Assembly: GCA_001794825.1 (NCBI GenBank)
Contig: MGLK01000023.1
Coordinates: forward strand, 24,859-88,858
Origin: Caulobacterales bacterium RIFCSPHIGHO2_01_FULL_70_19
Lineage (GTDB): Bacteria > Pseudomonadota > Alphaproteobacteria > Caulobacterales > Caulobacteraceae
DNA: 64,000 nt
Reading direction: 5' to 3'
Shown: piece after piece, positions 1 through 9,559 of the stretch
How the letters are laid out: every line of letters starts with the position of its first letter
Position numbering within the stretch: the stretch's first letter is position 1
Position numbers and translations under genes: made by a program
Notes under the pieces: generated by a model
Told to the model about the DNA's origin: nothing
The model's input: the letters and a program-made list of their open reading frames with translations, nothing else
Databases searched by the model: none

Positions 1-2
1 CC

Positions 3-1478
3 AGCGACGGCTACGTCCCGGTGCGCGGCCCGGCCGCCGGCGCCGCCGACGCGCCGCTGGACCTCGAGGTGAGGAGCGCAGCCCTGCGCGTCGACCTGCC
101 GGCGGGGCCGGCGACCGTGTCCCTGCGCGCCGGCGCCTTCGAGGAGGACCGCGGCTCCGGCGTCGAGAACTCCCGCGCCCGCGCCAGCGGAAATGTGCTG
201 TCGGCCACGGCCGCGGCCCGACCCGACGGCGACCGTCCCGGCTGGCGGCTGCAGCTCTGGCGGCGCGAAAGCGACCTGGCCAACGTCTTCGTGGCCCTGG
301 CCGACGATCGTTCCAGCGCCACGCCGGCCAACCACCAGTTCGAGACGCCCGCCGTGGGCTGGGGCGCCAACGCCGCCCTCCGCCGGGTGACCGTCAGCGG
401 CGTCGCCCGCGTCGAATGGGAGCTGGGCGCCGACGTCCGCCTGGCCGAGGGCGAGACGCACGAGCGCTTCCGCAACCTCGGGGCCGGCTTCACCCGCGGC
501 CGCATCGCCGGCGGCGAGACGTCCGTGGCCGGCCTCTACGCCGACGGATCGTGGGCCCACGGCCCGTGGCTGGTCGCCGGCGGTCTGCGCGCCGACCGCT
601 GGAGCAACAGCGAGGGCGTCCGTCGCGAATTCGACCTCGCCACCGGCGCGCCGACGCTCGACGAGGCCGACCCCGACCGCTCGGGCGAGGTGGTCAGCGC
701 CCGCCTCGCCGCCCGCCGCGACATCGGCGGCGGGCACGCGCTGCGCGCCGCGGCCTACACCGGCTTCCGCCCCGCCACCCTCAACGAACTGCACCGCCCC
801 TTCCGCGTCGGCAACGACATCACCGAGGCCGACGCCGGTCTCGAACCCGAGCGGCTGCGCGGCGTCGAGGCCGGCTGGAGCTGGACCGGAGAGCGGGCGT
901 CGCTTTCCGCCACGGTTTTCCGCAACGAGATCGAGGACGCCATCGTCAACGTCACGATCGCCGAGGGGCCGGGGACCTTCCCCCGGGCGGGCTTCGTCCC
1001 GGCCGGCGGCGTGCTCCGCCAGCGCCGCAACGCCGGGACGATCGAGGCGACCGGCCTCGAGGTCGACGGCCGCTTCGAGCTGACCGACGCCCTGTCGCTG
1101 CGCGCCGCCGCCGCCTTCACGGACGCCGAGGTCGACGGTGGAGCCGCCGCCCCGCAACTGACCGGCCTGCGTCCGGCCCAGGCTCCGCGCTGGAGCGCCG
1201 TGGCCGGGCTCGACTGGCGGGCGACCGACCGGCTGGCGCTCGCCGCCGACCTGCGCTGGGAGAGCGACCGCTACGAGGACGACCTCAACAGCCGGGTGCT
1301 TGAGGGCGCCGTCACCGCCGCCGTGCGCGCCGACTGGACCGTGCGACCCGGCGTCGACCTGTATCTCGCCGCCGACAACCTGTTCGACGAGGAGGTCGAG
1401 GTTTCCGAGACCGGGTCCGGCGTCGCCGGCTACGGTCCGCCGCGGACGCTCCGGGCCGGCCTGCGCCTCTCGCGCTGA
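3..1478 (+). CDS. TonB-dependent receptor, C-terminal part (5' truncated by window)
   Basis: The reading frame is open from the first bases of the window, so the plug domain and signal peptide lie outside. About 490 residues remain. They show alternating amphipathic strands typical of a 22-strand outer-membrane barrel, motifs such as YTGFRPATLNEL and LEPERLRGVEAGW, and a final strand RTLRAGLRLSR. Proteins of this family import ferric siderophores, cobalamin or other scarce ligands using TonB energy. The genes downstream (PepSY, DUF2271, DUF4198, ApbE, flavodoxin reductase) point to iron, but the ligand cannot be read from the barrel alone. Confidence 0.93.
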   Translation, partial: SDGYVPVRGPAAGAADAPLDLEVRSAALRVDLPAGPATVSLRAGAFEEDRGSGVENSRARASGNVLSATAAARPDGDRPGWRLQLWRRESDLANVFVALADDRSSATPANHQFETPAVGWGANAALRRVTVSGVARVEWELGADVRLAEGETHERFRNLGAGFTRGRIAGGETSVAGLYADGSWAHGPWLVAGGLRADRWSNSEGVRREFDLATGAPTLDEADPDRSGEVVSARLAARRDIGGGHALRAAAYTGFRPATLNELHRPFRVGNDITEADAGLEPERLRGVEAGWSWTGERASLSATVFRNEIEDAIVNVTIAEGPGTFPRAGFVPAGGVLRQRRNAGTIEATGLEVDGRFELTDALSLRAAAAFTDAEVDGGAAAPQLTGLRPAQAPRWSAVAGLDWRATDRLALAADLRWESDRYEDDLNSRVLEGAVTAAVRADWTVRPGVDLYLAADNLFDEEVEVSETGSGVAGYGPPRTLRAGLRLSR

Positions 1479-1496
1479 CCGCCGCACAACAGATAT

Positions 1497-1511
1497 TGCA
1501 AATCGTTCGCA
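1497..1511. promoter_or_regulatory. Fur-box-like palindrome before the PepSY gene
   Basis: The 15-mer TGCAAATCGTTCGCA (other strand TGCGAACGATTTGCA) is an imperfect palindrome. It lies between the receptor stop at 1478 and the GTG start at 1531. It matches the pattern TGCGA-N5-TYGCA shared with the palindrome before the second receptor (9560-9576). Control by an iron-responsive Fur-type repressor is inferred from this similarity and from the genes concerned. Confidence 0.45.
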
Positions 1512-1530
1512 TGTTCGGCACAAGCCGGAC

Positions 1531-2184
1531 GTGACCGACGCCGCCGCCCCCGCCATCAAGCCGAAGACCGCCCTGAACGCCCGTCGCTCGTTCTGGCTCA
1601 AGCAGCTGCACCAGTGGCACTGGATCTCGGCCGCCGTCAGCCTCGCCGGCCTGCTGCTGTTCGCGGTCACCGGGATCACCCTCAACCACGCCGCCCAGAT
1701 TCCCGCGGAGCCGGTGGTGGTCGAGACCACGGCCAAGCTGCCGGCGCCCCTGCTCGAGCGCCTCGCCGCCTTCCCCGGGGACACCACCGACCCGGTCCCG
1801 GACGCCGTCGCCCGCTGGGCCGCGGAGGCGCTCGGGGCGTCCATCGCCGGCCGCCCCACCGAGACCACGGCCGACGAGATCTACGTCGCCCTGCCCGAAC
1901 CCGGCGGCGACGGCTGGCTGACCATCGACCGCGCCACCGGCGAGGCCCTGCGCGAGCGCACCACCCGCGGCTGGGTGGCCTGGGCCAACGACCTGCACAA
2001 GGGCCGCAACACCGGACCGGTCTGGTACTGGTTCATCGACGTCTTCGCCGTCGCCTGCGGGGTCTTCGCCCTCACCGGCCTGGCCCTCGCCTGGATGCAC
2101 GCCCGCCAGCGGCCCTCGACCTGGCCGCTCCTGGGGCTCGGCGTCCTGGTCCCCGTCGTCATCGCCCTGCTGTTCATCCACTGA
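1531..2184 (+). CDS. PepSY-associated transmembrane protein
   Basis: 217 residues from a GTG start. I chose this start because the open frame upstream lies inside the receptor gene and because it follows the palindrome at 1497. The protein opens with RRSFWLKQLHQWHWISAAVS, the hallmark of PepSY-associated inner-membrane proteins. It has one membrane helix near residues 25-45, a periplasmic PepSY-like region with LTIDRATGEAL, the HKGRNTGPVWYWFID motif, and two more helices at the C-terminus. Such proteins often sit beside siderophore receptors, and some act in periplasmic reduction of ferric siderophores. Here it heads a five-gene run with short gaps that ends in a flavodoxin reductase, which suggests a membrane electron-transfer role. 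Confidence 0.85.
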   Translation: MTDAAAPAIKPKTALNARRSFWLKQLHQWHWISAAVSLAGLLLFAVTGITLNHAAQIPAEPVVVETTAKLPAPLLERLAAFPGDTTDPVPDAVARWAAEALGASIAGRPTETTADEIYVALPEPGGDGWLTIDRATGEALRERTTRGWVAWANDLHKGRNTGPVWYWFIDVFAVACGVFALTGLALAWMHARQRPSTWPLLGLGVLVPVVIALLFIH

Positions 2185-2192
2185 GGCCGTTC

Positions 2193-2705
2193 ATGCGCAG
2201 ACTCCCCCTCGCCCTCGCCAGCGTCGCCGTCGGCGCCGTCGCCACCCCCGCGGCGGCGGCCGATCTCAGCGTCTCCGTGACCCTGCCGCGCCTCAACGTC
2301 GCGGCCTACCACCGTCCCTATGTCGCGGTGTGGATCGAGCGGCCCGACAACACCGCCGTGCGAACCCTCGCCGTCTGGTACCAGCAGACCGCCAACCGCG
2401 AGGGGGACGGCAAGGACTGGCTGAAGGACATGCGCACCTGGTGGCGGCGCGGCGGGCGATCGATGACCCTGCCCGCCGACGGGATCTCCAGCGCCACCAA
2501 GGCGCCGGGAACCCACACCGTGCGTGTGCCGGGCGCCCGGCTGTCGAACCTGCCGGCCGGCGACTACGTCATGGTCGTCGAGGCCGCCCGCGAGCTGGGC
2601 GGCCGCGAGGTGGTGCGCGTACCCTTCCGCTGGGGCGCAGCGAACACCGGCCGCGCCTCCGGCTCCACCGAACTCGGCGTCGTCGCCGTCGCCGTCACCC
2701 GCTAG
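2193..2705 (+). CDS. DUF2271 exported protein
   Basis: 170 residues. A signal peptide (MRRLPLALASVAVGAV, cleavage after AAAA near residue 23) is followed by a beta-rich domain with LSVSVTLPRLNVAAYHRPYV and VWIERPDNTAVRTLAVWY, characteristic of DUF2271. The fold resembles periplasmic beta-sandwich proteins; no catalytic motif is evident. It starts 8 bases after the PepSY stop and precedes a DUF4198 gene. This order recurs in iron-uptake loci of Caulobacterales and Xanthomonads (recollection, not checked). A periplasmic carrier or flavinylated partner is possible but unproven. Confidence 0.85.
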   Translation: MRRLPLALASVAVGAVATPAAAADLSVSVTLPRLNVAAYHRPYVAVWIERPDNTAVRTLAVWYQQTANREGDGKDWLKDMRTWWRRGGRSMTLPADGISSATKAPGTHTVRVPGARLSNLPAGDYVMVVEAARELGGREVVRVPFRWGAANTGRASGSTELGVVAVAVTR

Positions 2706-2717
2706 AGGAAGTCCGCC

Positions 2718-3533
2718 ATGAAGAAGCCCCTCGCCCTGCTCGCCGCCCCGATCCTTGGCGTTCTGGCCGCCCTGGCCGCGCCGATGTCGGCCCAGGCCCA
2801 CCGCGCCTGGCTGGCGCCGACCTCGACCGTCCTCTCCGGCGACAGCGCCTGGGTCGGCTTCGACGCGGGCATGTCCAACGGCGTCTTCATTCCCGATCAC
2901 GCGCCGATGAACCTCGCCGGGCTGACCATCACCGCCCCTGACGGATCGACGGTCCAGCCAGAGAACCTGCACCGGGCCCGCTACCGCTCGACCTTCGACC
3001 TCCACCTGACGCAGCCGGGCACGTACAAGGTCGCCAACGTCATGAGCGGCGTCATGGCGACGTACACCGAAAACGGCGAGCAGAAGCGCTGGCGCGGCCA
3101 GGCGGCCGAGTTCCCGGGCGCCCTCCCGGCGGGGGCTACGGACGTGGTCGCCACCCGCACCTCGAGCCGCATCGAGACCTTCGTCACCCTCGGGGCGCCG
3201 ACGGACACGGTGTTCACCAACCCGGCCGACGGCCTCGTCATGATCCCGGTCACCCATCCGAACGACCTCGTCGCCGGCGAGCCGGCCACCTTCAGGCTGT
3301 CCAGCGACGGCGTCGCGGCCGCCGGCGTCGAGGTGACCATCGCCCGCGGCGGCACGCGCTACCGCGACAATCCGGAGGAGATGACCGTCGCCACCGGCCC
3401 CGACGGCGCCTTCACGGTCACCTGGCCCGAGCCGGGCATGTACTGGCTGAACGCCTCGGTCCGCACCCCGGCCCAGGGCGACGCGATCGCCGCCAACGCG
3501 CAGTACGTCGCCGTGGTCGAGGTCCTGCCCTGA
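2718..3533 (+). CDS. DUF4198 periplasmic protein
   Basis: 271 residues with a signal peptide (MKKPLALLAAPILGVLAALA, ending AQAHRAW). The mature protein begins with HRAWLAPTSTVLSG, typical of the DUF4198/NikM-like family, in which a histidine near the mature N-terminus can bind metal. A C-terminal Ig-like region (residues about 185-255) holds the FTVTWPEPGMYWLNAS motif. An AGAGGAAG-type purine-rich site (agaggaagtccgcc) precedes the ATG. It is the third gene of the iron cluster. A periplasmic metal- or cofactor-handling role is inferred. Confidence 0.85.
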   Translation: MKKPLALLAAPILGVLAALAAPMSAQAHRAWLAPTSTVLSGDSAWVGFDAGMSNGVFIPDHAPMNLAGLTITAPDGSTVQPENLHRARYRSTFDLHLTQPGTYKVANVMSGVMATYTENGEQKRWRGQAAEFPGALPAGATDVVATRTSSRIETFVTLGAPTDTVFTNPADGLVMIPVTHPNDLVAGEPATFRLSSDGVAAAGVEVTIARGGTRYRDNPEEMTVATGPDGAFTVTWPEPGMYWLNASVRTPAQGDAIAANAQYVAVVEVLP

Positions 3534-3628
3534 CCCCCGCCGGCGACAACCGGGTCCTCATCCCGACGCACGGGCGGACGCCGACGCGGCCGCCGGGGTC
3601 GACGATCCTCGACCTTTCCGGCCAGACC

Positions 3629-4549
3629 ATGGGCACGACCTGGTCGGTGCGCCTGGTCCCGCCGCCGGGGCTGGCCGCCGAGACTGCGCACGAGGCCGTC
3701 GAGGCCGAGCTGGCCCGCATCGTCGGCCACTTCAGCCACTGGGACCCGCGCGCCGAACTGGCCCGCTTCAACGGCGCCCCGCCGGGCTTCTACGCGGTCT
3801 CCGAACCGTTCTGGACCCTGCTCAACGCGGCGCTGGACCTGGCCGACGACACCGACGGGGCGGTCGACCCCACCCTGGGCGCGCTCGTCGACCTGTGGGG
3901 TTTCGGCCCGACCGGCCCCCGCTCCGCCGGCGACCTGCCGAAGGACGAGGAGATCGCGGCGGCGCTCGCCGTCTCCGGCTGGAAGGGCCTGCGACTGAAC
4001 CGCCCCATGCGCGCCGTGCAGCAGGTGGGAGGAATGAAGCTCGACCTCTCCGGAATCGCCAAGGGTCACGCCGTCGACCGCGTCTCCGACCGGCTGACCG
4101 AGCTCGGCGCGACCCACCACCTCGTCGAGATCGGCGGCGAGCTCCGCGGCCGCGGCGTCAGGCCGGACGGCCAGCCCTGGTGGGTCGAGCTGCAGCAGGC
4201 CCCGGGGACGCCGGCGCCGCGCACCCTCGCCGCCCTGTTCGACCTCGCCGTCGCCACCTCCGGCGACTGGATCCGCGGCTTCGACCGCGACGGCCGGCGC
4301 TACGGTCACACGATCGACGGCCGCACCGGCCGGCCGCTCGACAACGGCGTCGCCTCGGTGACCGTGCTCGCCGACACGGCCATGTACGCCGACGCCATGG
4401 CCACGGCGCTCGCCGTCATGGGTCCGACCGAGGGCCCCGCCTACGCCGGTGCGATGAACCTCGCCGCCGCCTTCGTGGTTCGCGGCGACTCCGGCCTGAC
4501 CGAGATCCTCACGCCCGACTTCCGCGCCATGCTTGAAGAGGCCGCGTGA
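3629..4549 (+). CDS. apbE: FAD:protein FMN transferase (ApbE family)
   Basis: 306 residues from the only in-frame ATG. ApbE enzymes transfer FMN from FAD to a Thr/Ser of target proteins, or hydrolyse FAD, usually on the periplasmic side. Seen here are the N-terminal GTTWSVRL strand, VDPTLGALVDLWGFG, LDLSGIAKGHAVDRV, VEIGGELRGRG and YGHTIDGRTGRPL, the last two forming the FAD/Mg site. The residues just upstream of this ATG (LDLSGQTMGTTW) also fit the family, so translation may begin earlier. The only start-like codon there is CTG at 3530, which overlaps the previous stop. No signal peptide is visible, unlike many ApbE proteins. The end overlaps the next gene (GTGA). Confidence 0.9.
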   Translation: MGTTWSVRLVPPPGLAAETAHEAVEAELARIVGHFSHWDPRAELARFNGAPPGFYAVSEPFWTLLNAALDLADDTDGAVDPTLGALVDLWGFGPTGPRSAGDLPKDEEIAAALAVSGWKGLRLNRPMRAVQQVGGMKLDLSGIAKGHAVDRVSDRLTELGATHHLVEIGGELRGRGVRPDGQPWWVELQQAPGTPAPRTLAALFDLAVATSGDWIRGFDRDGRRYGHTIDGRTGRPLDNGVASVTVLADTAMYADAMATALAVMGPTEGPAYAGAMNLAAAFVVRGDSGLTEILTPDFRAMLEEAA

Positions 4550-5916
4550 CGTCCGATCCGGTCCGCTGGCTGTGTGCCGCGGCGGCGGTCGCCCTGTGGC
4601 TGCTGTCGATCGCCGCCGTCGCCCTGGTCCGCGCCCGGGCCCGGCGGCGCGCCGCCTCGCGGGCCGACGCCCTTTCCGCCGCCGGGGAGGGCGACTTCGT
4701 GCTGGCGGCCTTCGCCAGCCAGACCGGACTGGCCGAGCAGCTGGCGTGGATGACCGCCGAGGCCCTGTCGGGGGCCGGAGTCCCCGTTCGCGTCGCGCCG
4801 CTCGGCGAGCTCGAGCCCGCCGACCTCAGGGCCGCCCGCCGGGTGCTGATCGTCGCCGCCACCACCGGCGAGGGCGACGCGCCGGACAGCCTGTCCCGCT
4901 TCGTGCGCCGGCACATGGCCGCCCCCGCCGACCTCGCCGGCCTGCGCTACGGCGTGCTGGCGCTCGGCGACCGGTCCTATGCCCAGTTCTGCGGCTTCGG
5001 CCGGGCGCTGGACGCCTGGCTGCGCCGCTCCGGCGCCGAGCCCCTGTTCGACCGGGTCGAGGTGGACGACGGCGACGCCGGCGCCGTCCGCCACTGGCGG
5101 CGCCAGCTCGCCGCCGTCGCCGGCGCGCCCGTCGCCGCCGACTGGGCCCCGCCGACTTACGACCGCTGGCGGCTCGTCGGGCGCGTCCGGCTGAACCCCG
5201 GCAGCCCCGGCGGCGAGGCCTGGCTGCTGACCTTCGAACCCGTCGGCCCCGTCCCCGACTGGCAGGCGGGCGACATCGCCGAGATCGGCTTGCCGGCGGC
5301 GGACGGCGCCGCCCGGGCCAGCCGCGAATACTCCGTCGCCTCCCTTCCCGCCGACGGCCGCGTCGAGCTGATCGTCCGCCGCGCCATCCGCCCCGACGGC
5401 TCCCCGGGGCTCGCCTCCGGCTGGCTGACCGGCGGTCTCGCGGTCGGCGACGAGGTCGACATGCGGCTCCGGACCAACCGCAGCTTCCACGGCCCGGCCG
5501 TCGCGACCCCGATCGTCCTCATCGGCGCCGGCACCGGCCTGGCAGGACTTCGGTCCCACCTGCGCGTGCGCCCCGAAGGGGGCCACGGCGGCGCCTGGCT
5601 GATGTGGGGCGAGCGCAGCCCGACCCACGACGCCTGGCTGGAGGAGGAGCTGCAGGCCGCGCTCACCGCCGGCCGCCTCACCCGCCTCGACCGCGTCTTC
5701 TCCCGCGCCCCCGGCGACGGCCGGTACGTCCAGGCGCTGATCGGGGACCACGCCGACGAGTTGCGCCGCTGGGCCGACCGTGGCGCGACCCTGCTGGTCT
5801 GCGGCAGCCTCGAGGGCATGTCGACCGGGGTGCACGCGGCGCTGGAGGCCGCCTTGGGGGCGGACCGGGTGCTGGAACTGCTGGAGACCGGGCGTTACCG
5901 TCGCGACGTGTACTGA
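4546..5916 (+). CDS. Membrane-anchored flavodoxin / sulfite-reductase-type flavoprotein
   Basis: 456 residues, GTG start overlapping the apbE stop by four bases. An N-terminal membrane helix (about residues 7-29) is followed by a flavodoxin domain with FASQTGLAEQLA and ATTGEGDAPDSLSRF. A ferredoxin-reductase-type FAD/NADPH module follows, with REYSVAS for FAD and the nucleotide-binding GAGTGLAGLRSHLR. It ends with GRYRRDVY, the aromatic C-terminus usual for the CysJ/P450-reductase class. It resembles sulfite reductase alpha subunits but has no CysI beside it. Given its place after ApbE and PepSY genes, feeding NADPH electrons to a membrane or periplasmic ferric-reducing system is the likeliest role. 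Confidence 0.88.
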   Translation: MTSDPVRWLCAAAAVALWLLSIAAVALVRARARRRAASRADALSAAGEGDFVLAAFASQTGLAEQLAWMTAEALSGAGVPVRVAPLGELEPADLRAARRVLIVAATTGEGDAPDSLSRFVRRHMAAPADLAGLRYGVLALGDRSYAQFCGFGRALDAWLRRSGAEPLFDRVEVDDGDAGAVRHWRRQLAAVAGAPVAADWAPPTYDRWRLVGRVRLNPGSPGGEAWLLTFEPVGPVPDWQAGDIAEIGLPAADGAARASREYSVASLPADGRVELIVRRAIRPDGSPGLASGWLTGGLAVGDEVDMRLRTNRSFHGPAVATPIVLIGAGTGLAGLRSHLRVRPEGGHGGAWLMWGERSPTHDAWLEEELQAALTAGRLTRLDRVFSRAPGDGRYVQALIGDHADELRRWADRGATLLVCGSLEGMSTGVHAALEAALGADRVLELLETGRYRRDVY

Positions 5917-6029
5917 CCCGGTATGCTCCGCCGGGCGCGGCGGGAGTCGCCGCGATGCGAACGCTCCGATGGGCGGCTATGGGTGGAGAACGGTCTTCAG
6001 CGCGAGCGCTCGAGCCGGCCAGACGCCGG

Positions 6030-6434
6030 TCACGTCGTGCGCTGGACAGCGCCTACTGCGACCGCCAGGAGCAGAAGCGGTCCACCCAGGATCAGCAGAG
6101 CGCTGAACAGCAACCCAAGTCGATAACTCCATGTTCGATAGACCTGTTTGGCGCCACTGGGCACGAGGTGGTCGAGAAGTGGACCGAGCAGATACAGAAG
6201 GTTCGCGAACATCAGGCCCACAGCCGTAGCGAACCCTTGGACCAGGACCGTTAGAGCAGTGAACTCCGGCGGCTCTTCGTTAGGGGCCGCAGTGGCAGGG
6301 TCCCAAGCGGACGCGATCAGCAAAAAGGCTGCAACGTAGATCACGAACCCTAAGGCCAGGCCCGCGAGCAGGAGAAGGTTGTAGCGCCAGCGCCGCCGGC
6401 CTTCCCACCAACGCCACGGTCCTACTTCTGTCAT
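6030..6434 (-). CDS. Hypothetical membrane protein
   Basis: 134 residues. The ATG at 6434 is chosen because it has a well-placed GGAGA eight bases upstream. A basic, Trp-rich N-terminus (GPWRWWEGRRRWR) is followed by hydrophobic segments at about residues 19-42, 61-82 and 105-128, giving three likely membrane helices. No family is recognised. Sampled sequence is about 60% GC, lower than neighbours near 75%, hinting at recent acquisition or weak constraint. It is isolated between two iron loci and tail-to-tail with the flavoprotein gene. Confidence 0.6.
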   Translation of the reverse strand: MTEVGPWRWWEGRRRWRYNLLLLAGLALGFVIYVAAFLLIASAWDPATAAPNEEPPEFTALTVLVQGFATAVGLMFANLLYLLGPLLDHLVPSGAKQVYRTWSYRLGLLFSALLILGGPLLLLAVAVGAVQRTT

Positions 6435-6617
6435 CGCCCGTCTCCTGCTGACACGAGAGTGGAGCAAGCTCAGGGAAGGCGGGTCAAGCTGGCCTCGCCG
6501 CCCGCGCGCGAGCAAACGCTCAGCAAGGCAGCTAGGGGTCGCGACCTGACCTCCGCACGCCATCCCGCTCAACGTCCTTCAGCAGAAGAAGGGCCACACC
6601 CGACGCCTCGCCCCGCC

Positions 6618-7295
6618 TCAGACCTCGGACCAGCGTCGCAACAGGTTGTGGTAGACGGCGGTCAGCTCCAGCACGGCCGGGTCTTTCGGCCCCTTGTCCA
6701 ACGTCACCCGCTGGATCGCCACGTCCAGCCGGAACAGGGTCTCGCGGTCGGCGTCGTCGCGCACCAGGCTCTGCAGCCAGAAGAAGCTGGCCACCCGCGC
6801 CCCGCGCGTCACCGGCGCCACCCGGTGCAGACTCTTGGACGGATAGAGCACCAGGTCGCCGGCCGGCAGCTTGACCGTCTGCGGGCCGTACATCTCCTCG
6901 ATGACCAGTTCGCCGCCGTCGTAGTCGCCGGGCTCCGACAGGAACAGGGTGCACGACAGGTCGCTGCGGATGCGCGTCGCCCCCCGCTGCCGGATGGCGT
7001 TGTCGACGTGCACGCCGAAGTGCTCGCCGCCCTCGTAGCGGTTGAACAGCGGCGGGAAGATCGTGTGCGGCAGGGCCGCCGAGACGAACATCGGATGGGC
7101 GTTCAGCGCCTGCGTCACCAGGGCGCCGACCTCCTTCGCCTCCGGCGAGTCCTCCGGCAGCTGGCGGTTGACCTTGGCGGTGGCCGACTGGTGGCCCGAG
7201 GTGACGTTGCCGTCGACCCAGTCGCCGGCGTCCAGCCGGGCGCGCAAGGCCGCGACCTCGTCCTTGGTGAAGACGCCCGGGATGTGCAGCAGCAT
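6618..7295 (-). CDS. piuC: Fe(II)/2-oxoglutarate-dependent PKHX-type hydroxylase (PiuC/YbiX)
   Basis: 225 residues, the normal size for YbiX/PiuC. The metal triad is visible: H96 and D98 in [10 protein letters not shown], and H157 in [12 protein letters not shown], with an Arg for 2-oxoglutarate near residue 167. The C-terminal region carries a DUF4243-like tail. In Proteobacteria this gene commonly accompanies a catecholate siderophore receptor (Fiu or PiuA). Here it starts five bases after the receptor stop, so the two form an operon. Its substrate is not established in the family; a role in siderophore or iron handling is inferred. Confidence 0.92.
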   Translation of the reverse strand: MLLHIPGVFTKDEVAALRARLDAGDWVDGNVTSGHQSATAKVNRQLPEDSPEAKEVGALVTQALNAHPMFVSAALPHTIFPPLFNRYEGGEHFGVHVDNAIRQRGATRIRSDLSCTLFLSEPGDYDGGELVIEEMYGPQTVKLPAGDLVLYPSKSLHRVAPVTRGARVASFFWLQSLVRDDADRETLFRLDVAIQRVTLDKGPKDPAVLELTAVYHNLLRRWSEV

Positions 7296-7300
7296 GGCGG

Positions 7301-9538
7301 TCAGTAGCGCAGGTTGAGGGTCAGGATGGCCTGTCGCGCGGGGGCGACGTCGGCGTGGTGCACGCCGTTGGTGCGCAGGATGTACTCTTCATCGCCGGCG
7401 TTCTGGACGTTCAGCTGCAGGCTGGCGTTGTCGGTCAGGTCGAACGAGGCGAACAGGTCGACCCGCGTGTACGCCGGCGCGTAGATGCGGTTGCTTCCGC
7501 CGCCGGCTCCGCCCTGGTTGCCGCCGAAGCTGTCCGACACGTAGTAGACGCCCCCGCCCAGCGCGAGCCGGGGCGTCGCGCGCCAGGTGCTGAACAGGCT
7601 GATGCTGTGCTCCGGCGTGTTGGCCAGCGGATCGCCGACGTTGACGTTGTTGTAGGCGCCCGAGACCAGCTCGGAGTCCATCCAGGTGTAGCCGCCGAAC
7701 ACCTGCCAGGCGCGGGTGATGTTGCCCGAGACGCCCAGCTCCAACCCGCGCACCTCGGCTTCGCCGGCCTGCTCGTAGACGCCGGGAGAGACCTGGATCT
7801 GGGCGTTGCGGCGAACAGTGCGGAACAGGGCGCCGCTCAGCGACAGCCGCTCATGGAAGAGGGTCGCCTTGGCTCCGATCTCGACGCTTTCGCTTTCCTC
7901 CGGATCCAGCAGCTCGCCGGCCAGGTTGCCCGAGCCCGCGCCGCCCGCTCCGTTCTGGTCGCCGGCCGAGACCGTCGGGGGCGTCGAGGATGTCGCCCAC
8001 GAGGCGTAAAGGCTGGTGGTCGCCGACGGCTTGTAGACCAGCCCGGCCTGATAGTTGACGAAGTCCCACGACCCTTGCTCGAGCGTCGGGGTCGTGGCGC
8101 CCCGGGCCAGGGCGGTCCCGTCGACCTCGTAGCTGTCGTGACGCACGCCAAGGTTCAGCACCCAGCGCTCTCCGATGGCGATCGAGTCGAAGGCGTACAG
8201 GCCCAGGGTGTTGGTGTTGGAGTGCGTTTCGACGCCGCGCGCGATCGTCCCGGTCCACGGGTCGGACGGGTCGGGGTCGTACACCCGGGTGCAGTCGAGG
8301 CCCGTCAGCGGCGCAGGACAGGCCGAACCGCCGGTCGTCGTCACCGTGTACGAGGCGTTGCGGTTGATCTCGCGGCTGAACTCGAGGCCGACGTCGAAGC
8401 TGTGGGTCAGCCCGCCGGCCGCGACCTTGCCGTACACGTCCACGACGTTGGCGAAGGTCGCGGTCGGGTTCCAGCGCGACTTCGTCCCGCGCTTCATCCA
8501 CCACTCGCCGGCGATCTCCCGCGCTGCGCCGCCGTCGCCGGGGTTGGTCACCACATAGTCGTTCAGCGTCTCGGCGTAGCGGGTGACGTTGCGGATCGAC
8601 AGGGCCTCATTGATCCGGTGTTCGACCTCCAGCGTCAGGCTGTCGACCTCGTTGGTCAGGTAGTCCCGCGCCGTCAGGCCGTAGAAGCTGTCGTAGGGCA
8701 CGTCGAGCACGCCGCTGTCGGTCGTGCGCGTTCCGATCTTGGTGAACAGCGGGATGCCGTAGTCGGGCATCTGGTCCGAGGTCAGGTGATAGTAGCTCAG
8801 CGTGGCCGTGGTCCCCGTCCCCAGGCCGATCGCGCCGGACAGGCCCAGACCCCACCGGTCGTAGTCGACGGCTTCGCGTCCCGGGACGTCGCCTTCGGCC
8901 GCCATCAGGTTCAGCCGCAGCCCCGCGGTCTCCCCGACCCGCCAGTTCTGGTCCAGCACGCCGCGCAGGTAGCCGTCGGTCCCGACGCCCAGTCCCACGC
9001 GGGTGAAGTCGGTCAGGCGCGGCGTCTTGGACGACAGGTTGATGCTGCCCCCGCCCGAGCCGCGGCCGGAGTAGACCGCGTCCGGCCCCTTGATGACCTC
9101 GACCTGCTCGAGGTTGAAGACCTCGCGCTGCTGGCCGCCGGTGTCGCGGATGCCGTCCACGAAGACGTTGTTGCCCGACGACTGCCCACGGATGAACGGC
9201 CGGTCGGCGAGCGGCTGGCCGCCCTCGCCGGCCCCGAAGGTGATCCCGGGCGAGGTGCGCAGGATGTCCTGCAGCGAGGTCGCCGCGGTCTGCTCGATGA
9301 TCTGCTGCGGGATGATGGTGACTGACCGCGGCGTGTCGACCAGCGGCGCGACGAACTCCGGCGACTGCGGCTCCCGCGCCGCCGGCTGGCCGGTGACGGT
9401 GACCGTCCCGAGGTTGGTGGCGTCCTGCGGATCGGCGGCGGCGCCGGGCTCCACGGCGAGCGCCGGCCCGCCGATCAGCATGCCCGCGGCGGTCGAGGCG
9501 AACAGGAGGGCGCGGAGGGCGTCGGCGCGATCGGTCAT
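7301..9538 (-). CDS. TonB-dependent siderophore receptor (Fiu/PiuA type)
   Basis: 745 residues. A signal peptide ([18 protein letters not shown]) is followed by a TonB-box-like segment (LGTVTVTGQ). The plug domain has [33 protein letters not shown] and [20 protein letters not shown] barrel follows, ending in LTLNLRY with a terminal aromatic residue. The PRSVTIIP and IKGPDA-type motifs mark the siderophore-receptor subfamily. The piuC-like gene directly downstream and the Fur-like palindrome 22 bases upstream support an iron-repressed catecholate uptake locus. The exact siderophore is unknown. Confidence 0.95.
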   Translation of the reverse strand: MTDRADALRALLFASTAAGMLIGGPALAVEPGAAADPQDATNLGTVTVTGQPAAREPQSPEFVAPLVDTPRSVTIIPQQIIEQTAATSLQDILRTSPGITFGAGEGGQPLADRPFIRGQSSGNNVFVDGIRDTGGQQREVFNLEQVEVIKGPDAVYSGRGSGGGSINLSSKTPRLTDFTRVGLGVGTDGYLRGVLDQNWRVGETAGLRLNLMAAEGDVPGREAVDYDRWGLGLSGAIGLGTGTTATLSYYHLTSDQMPDYGIPLFTKIGTRTTDSGVLDVPYDSFYGLTARDYLTNEVDSLTLEVEHRINEALSIRNVTRYAETLNDYVVTNPGDGGAAREIAGEWWMKRGTKSRWNPTATFANVVDVYGKVAAGGLTHSFDVGLEFSREINRNASYTVTTTGGSACPAPLTGLDCTRVYDPDPSDPWTGTIARGVETHSNTNTLGLYAFDSIAIGERWVLNLGVRHDSYEVDGTALARGATTPTLEQGSWDFVNYQAGLVYKPSATTSLYASWATSSTPPTVSAGDQNGAGGAGSGNLAGELLDPEESESVEIGAKATLFHERLSLSGALFRTVRRNAQIQVSPGVYEQAGEAEVRGLELGVSGNITRAWQVFGGYTWMDSELVSGAYNNVNVGDPLANTPEHSISLFSTWRATPRLALGGGVYYVSDSFGGNQGGAGGGSNRIYAPAYTRVDLFASFDLTDNASLQLNVQNAGDEEYILRTNGVHHADVAPARQAILTLNLRY

Positions 9539-9559
9539 GGCGAATCCGGCAGAGGTTAA

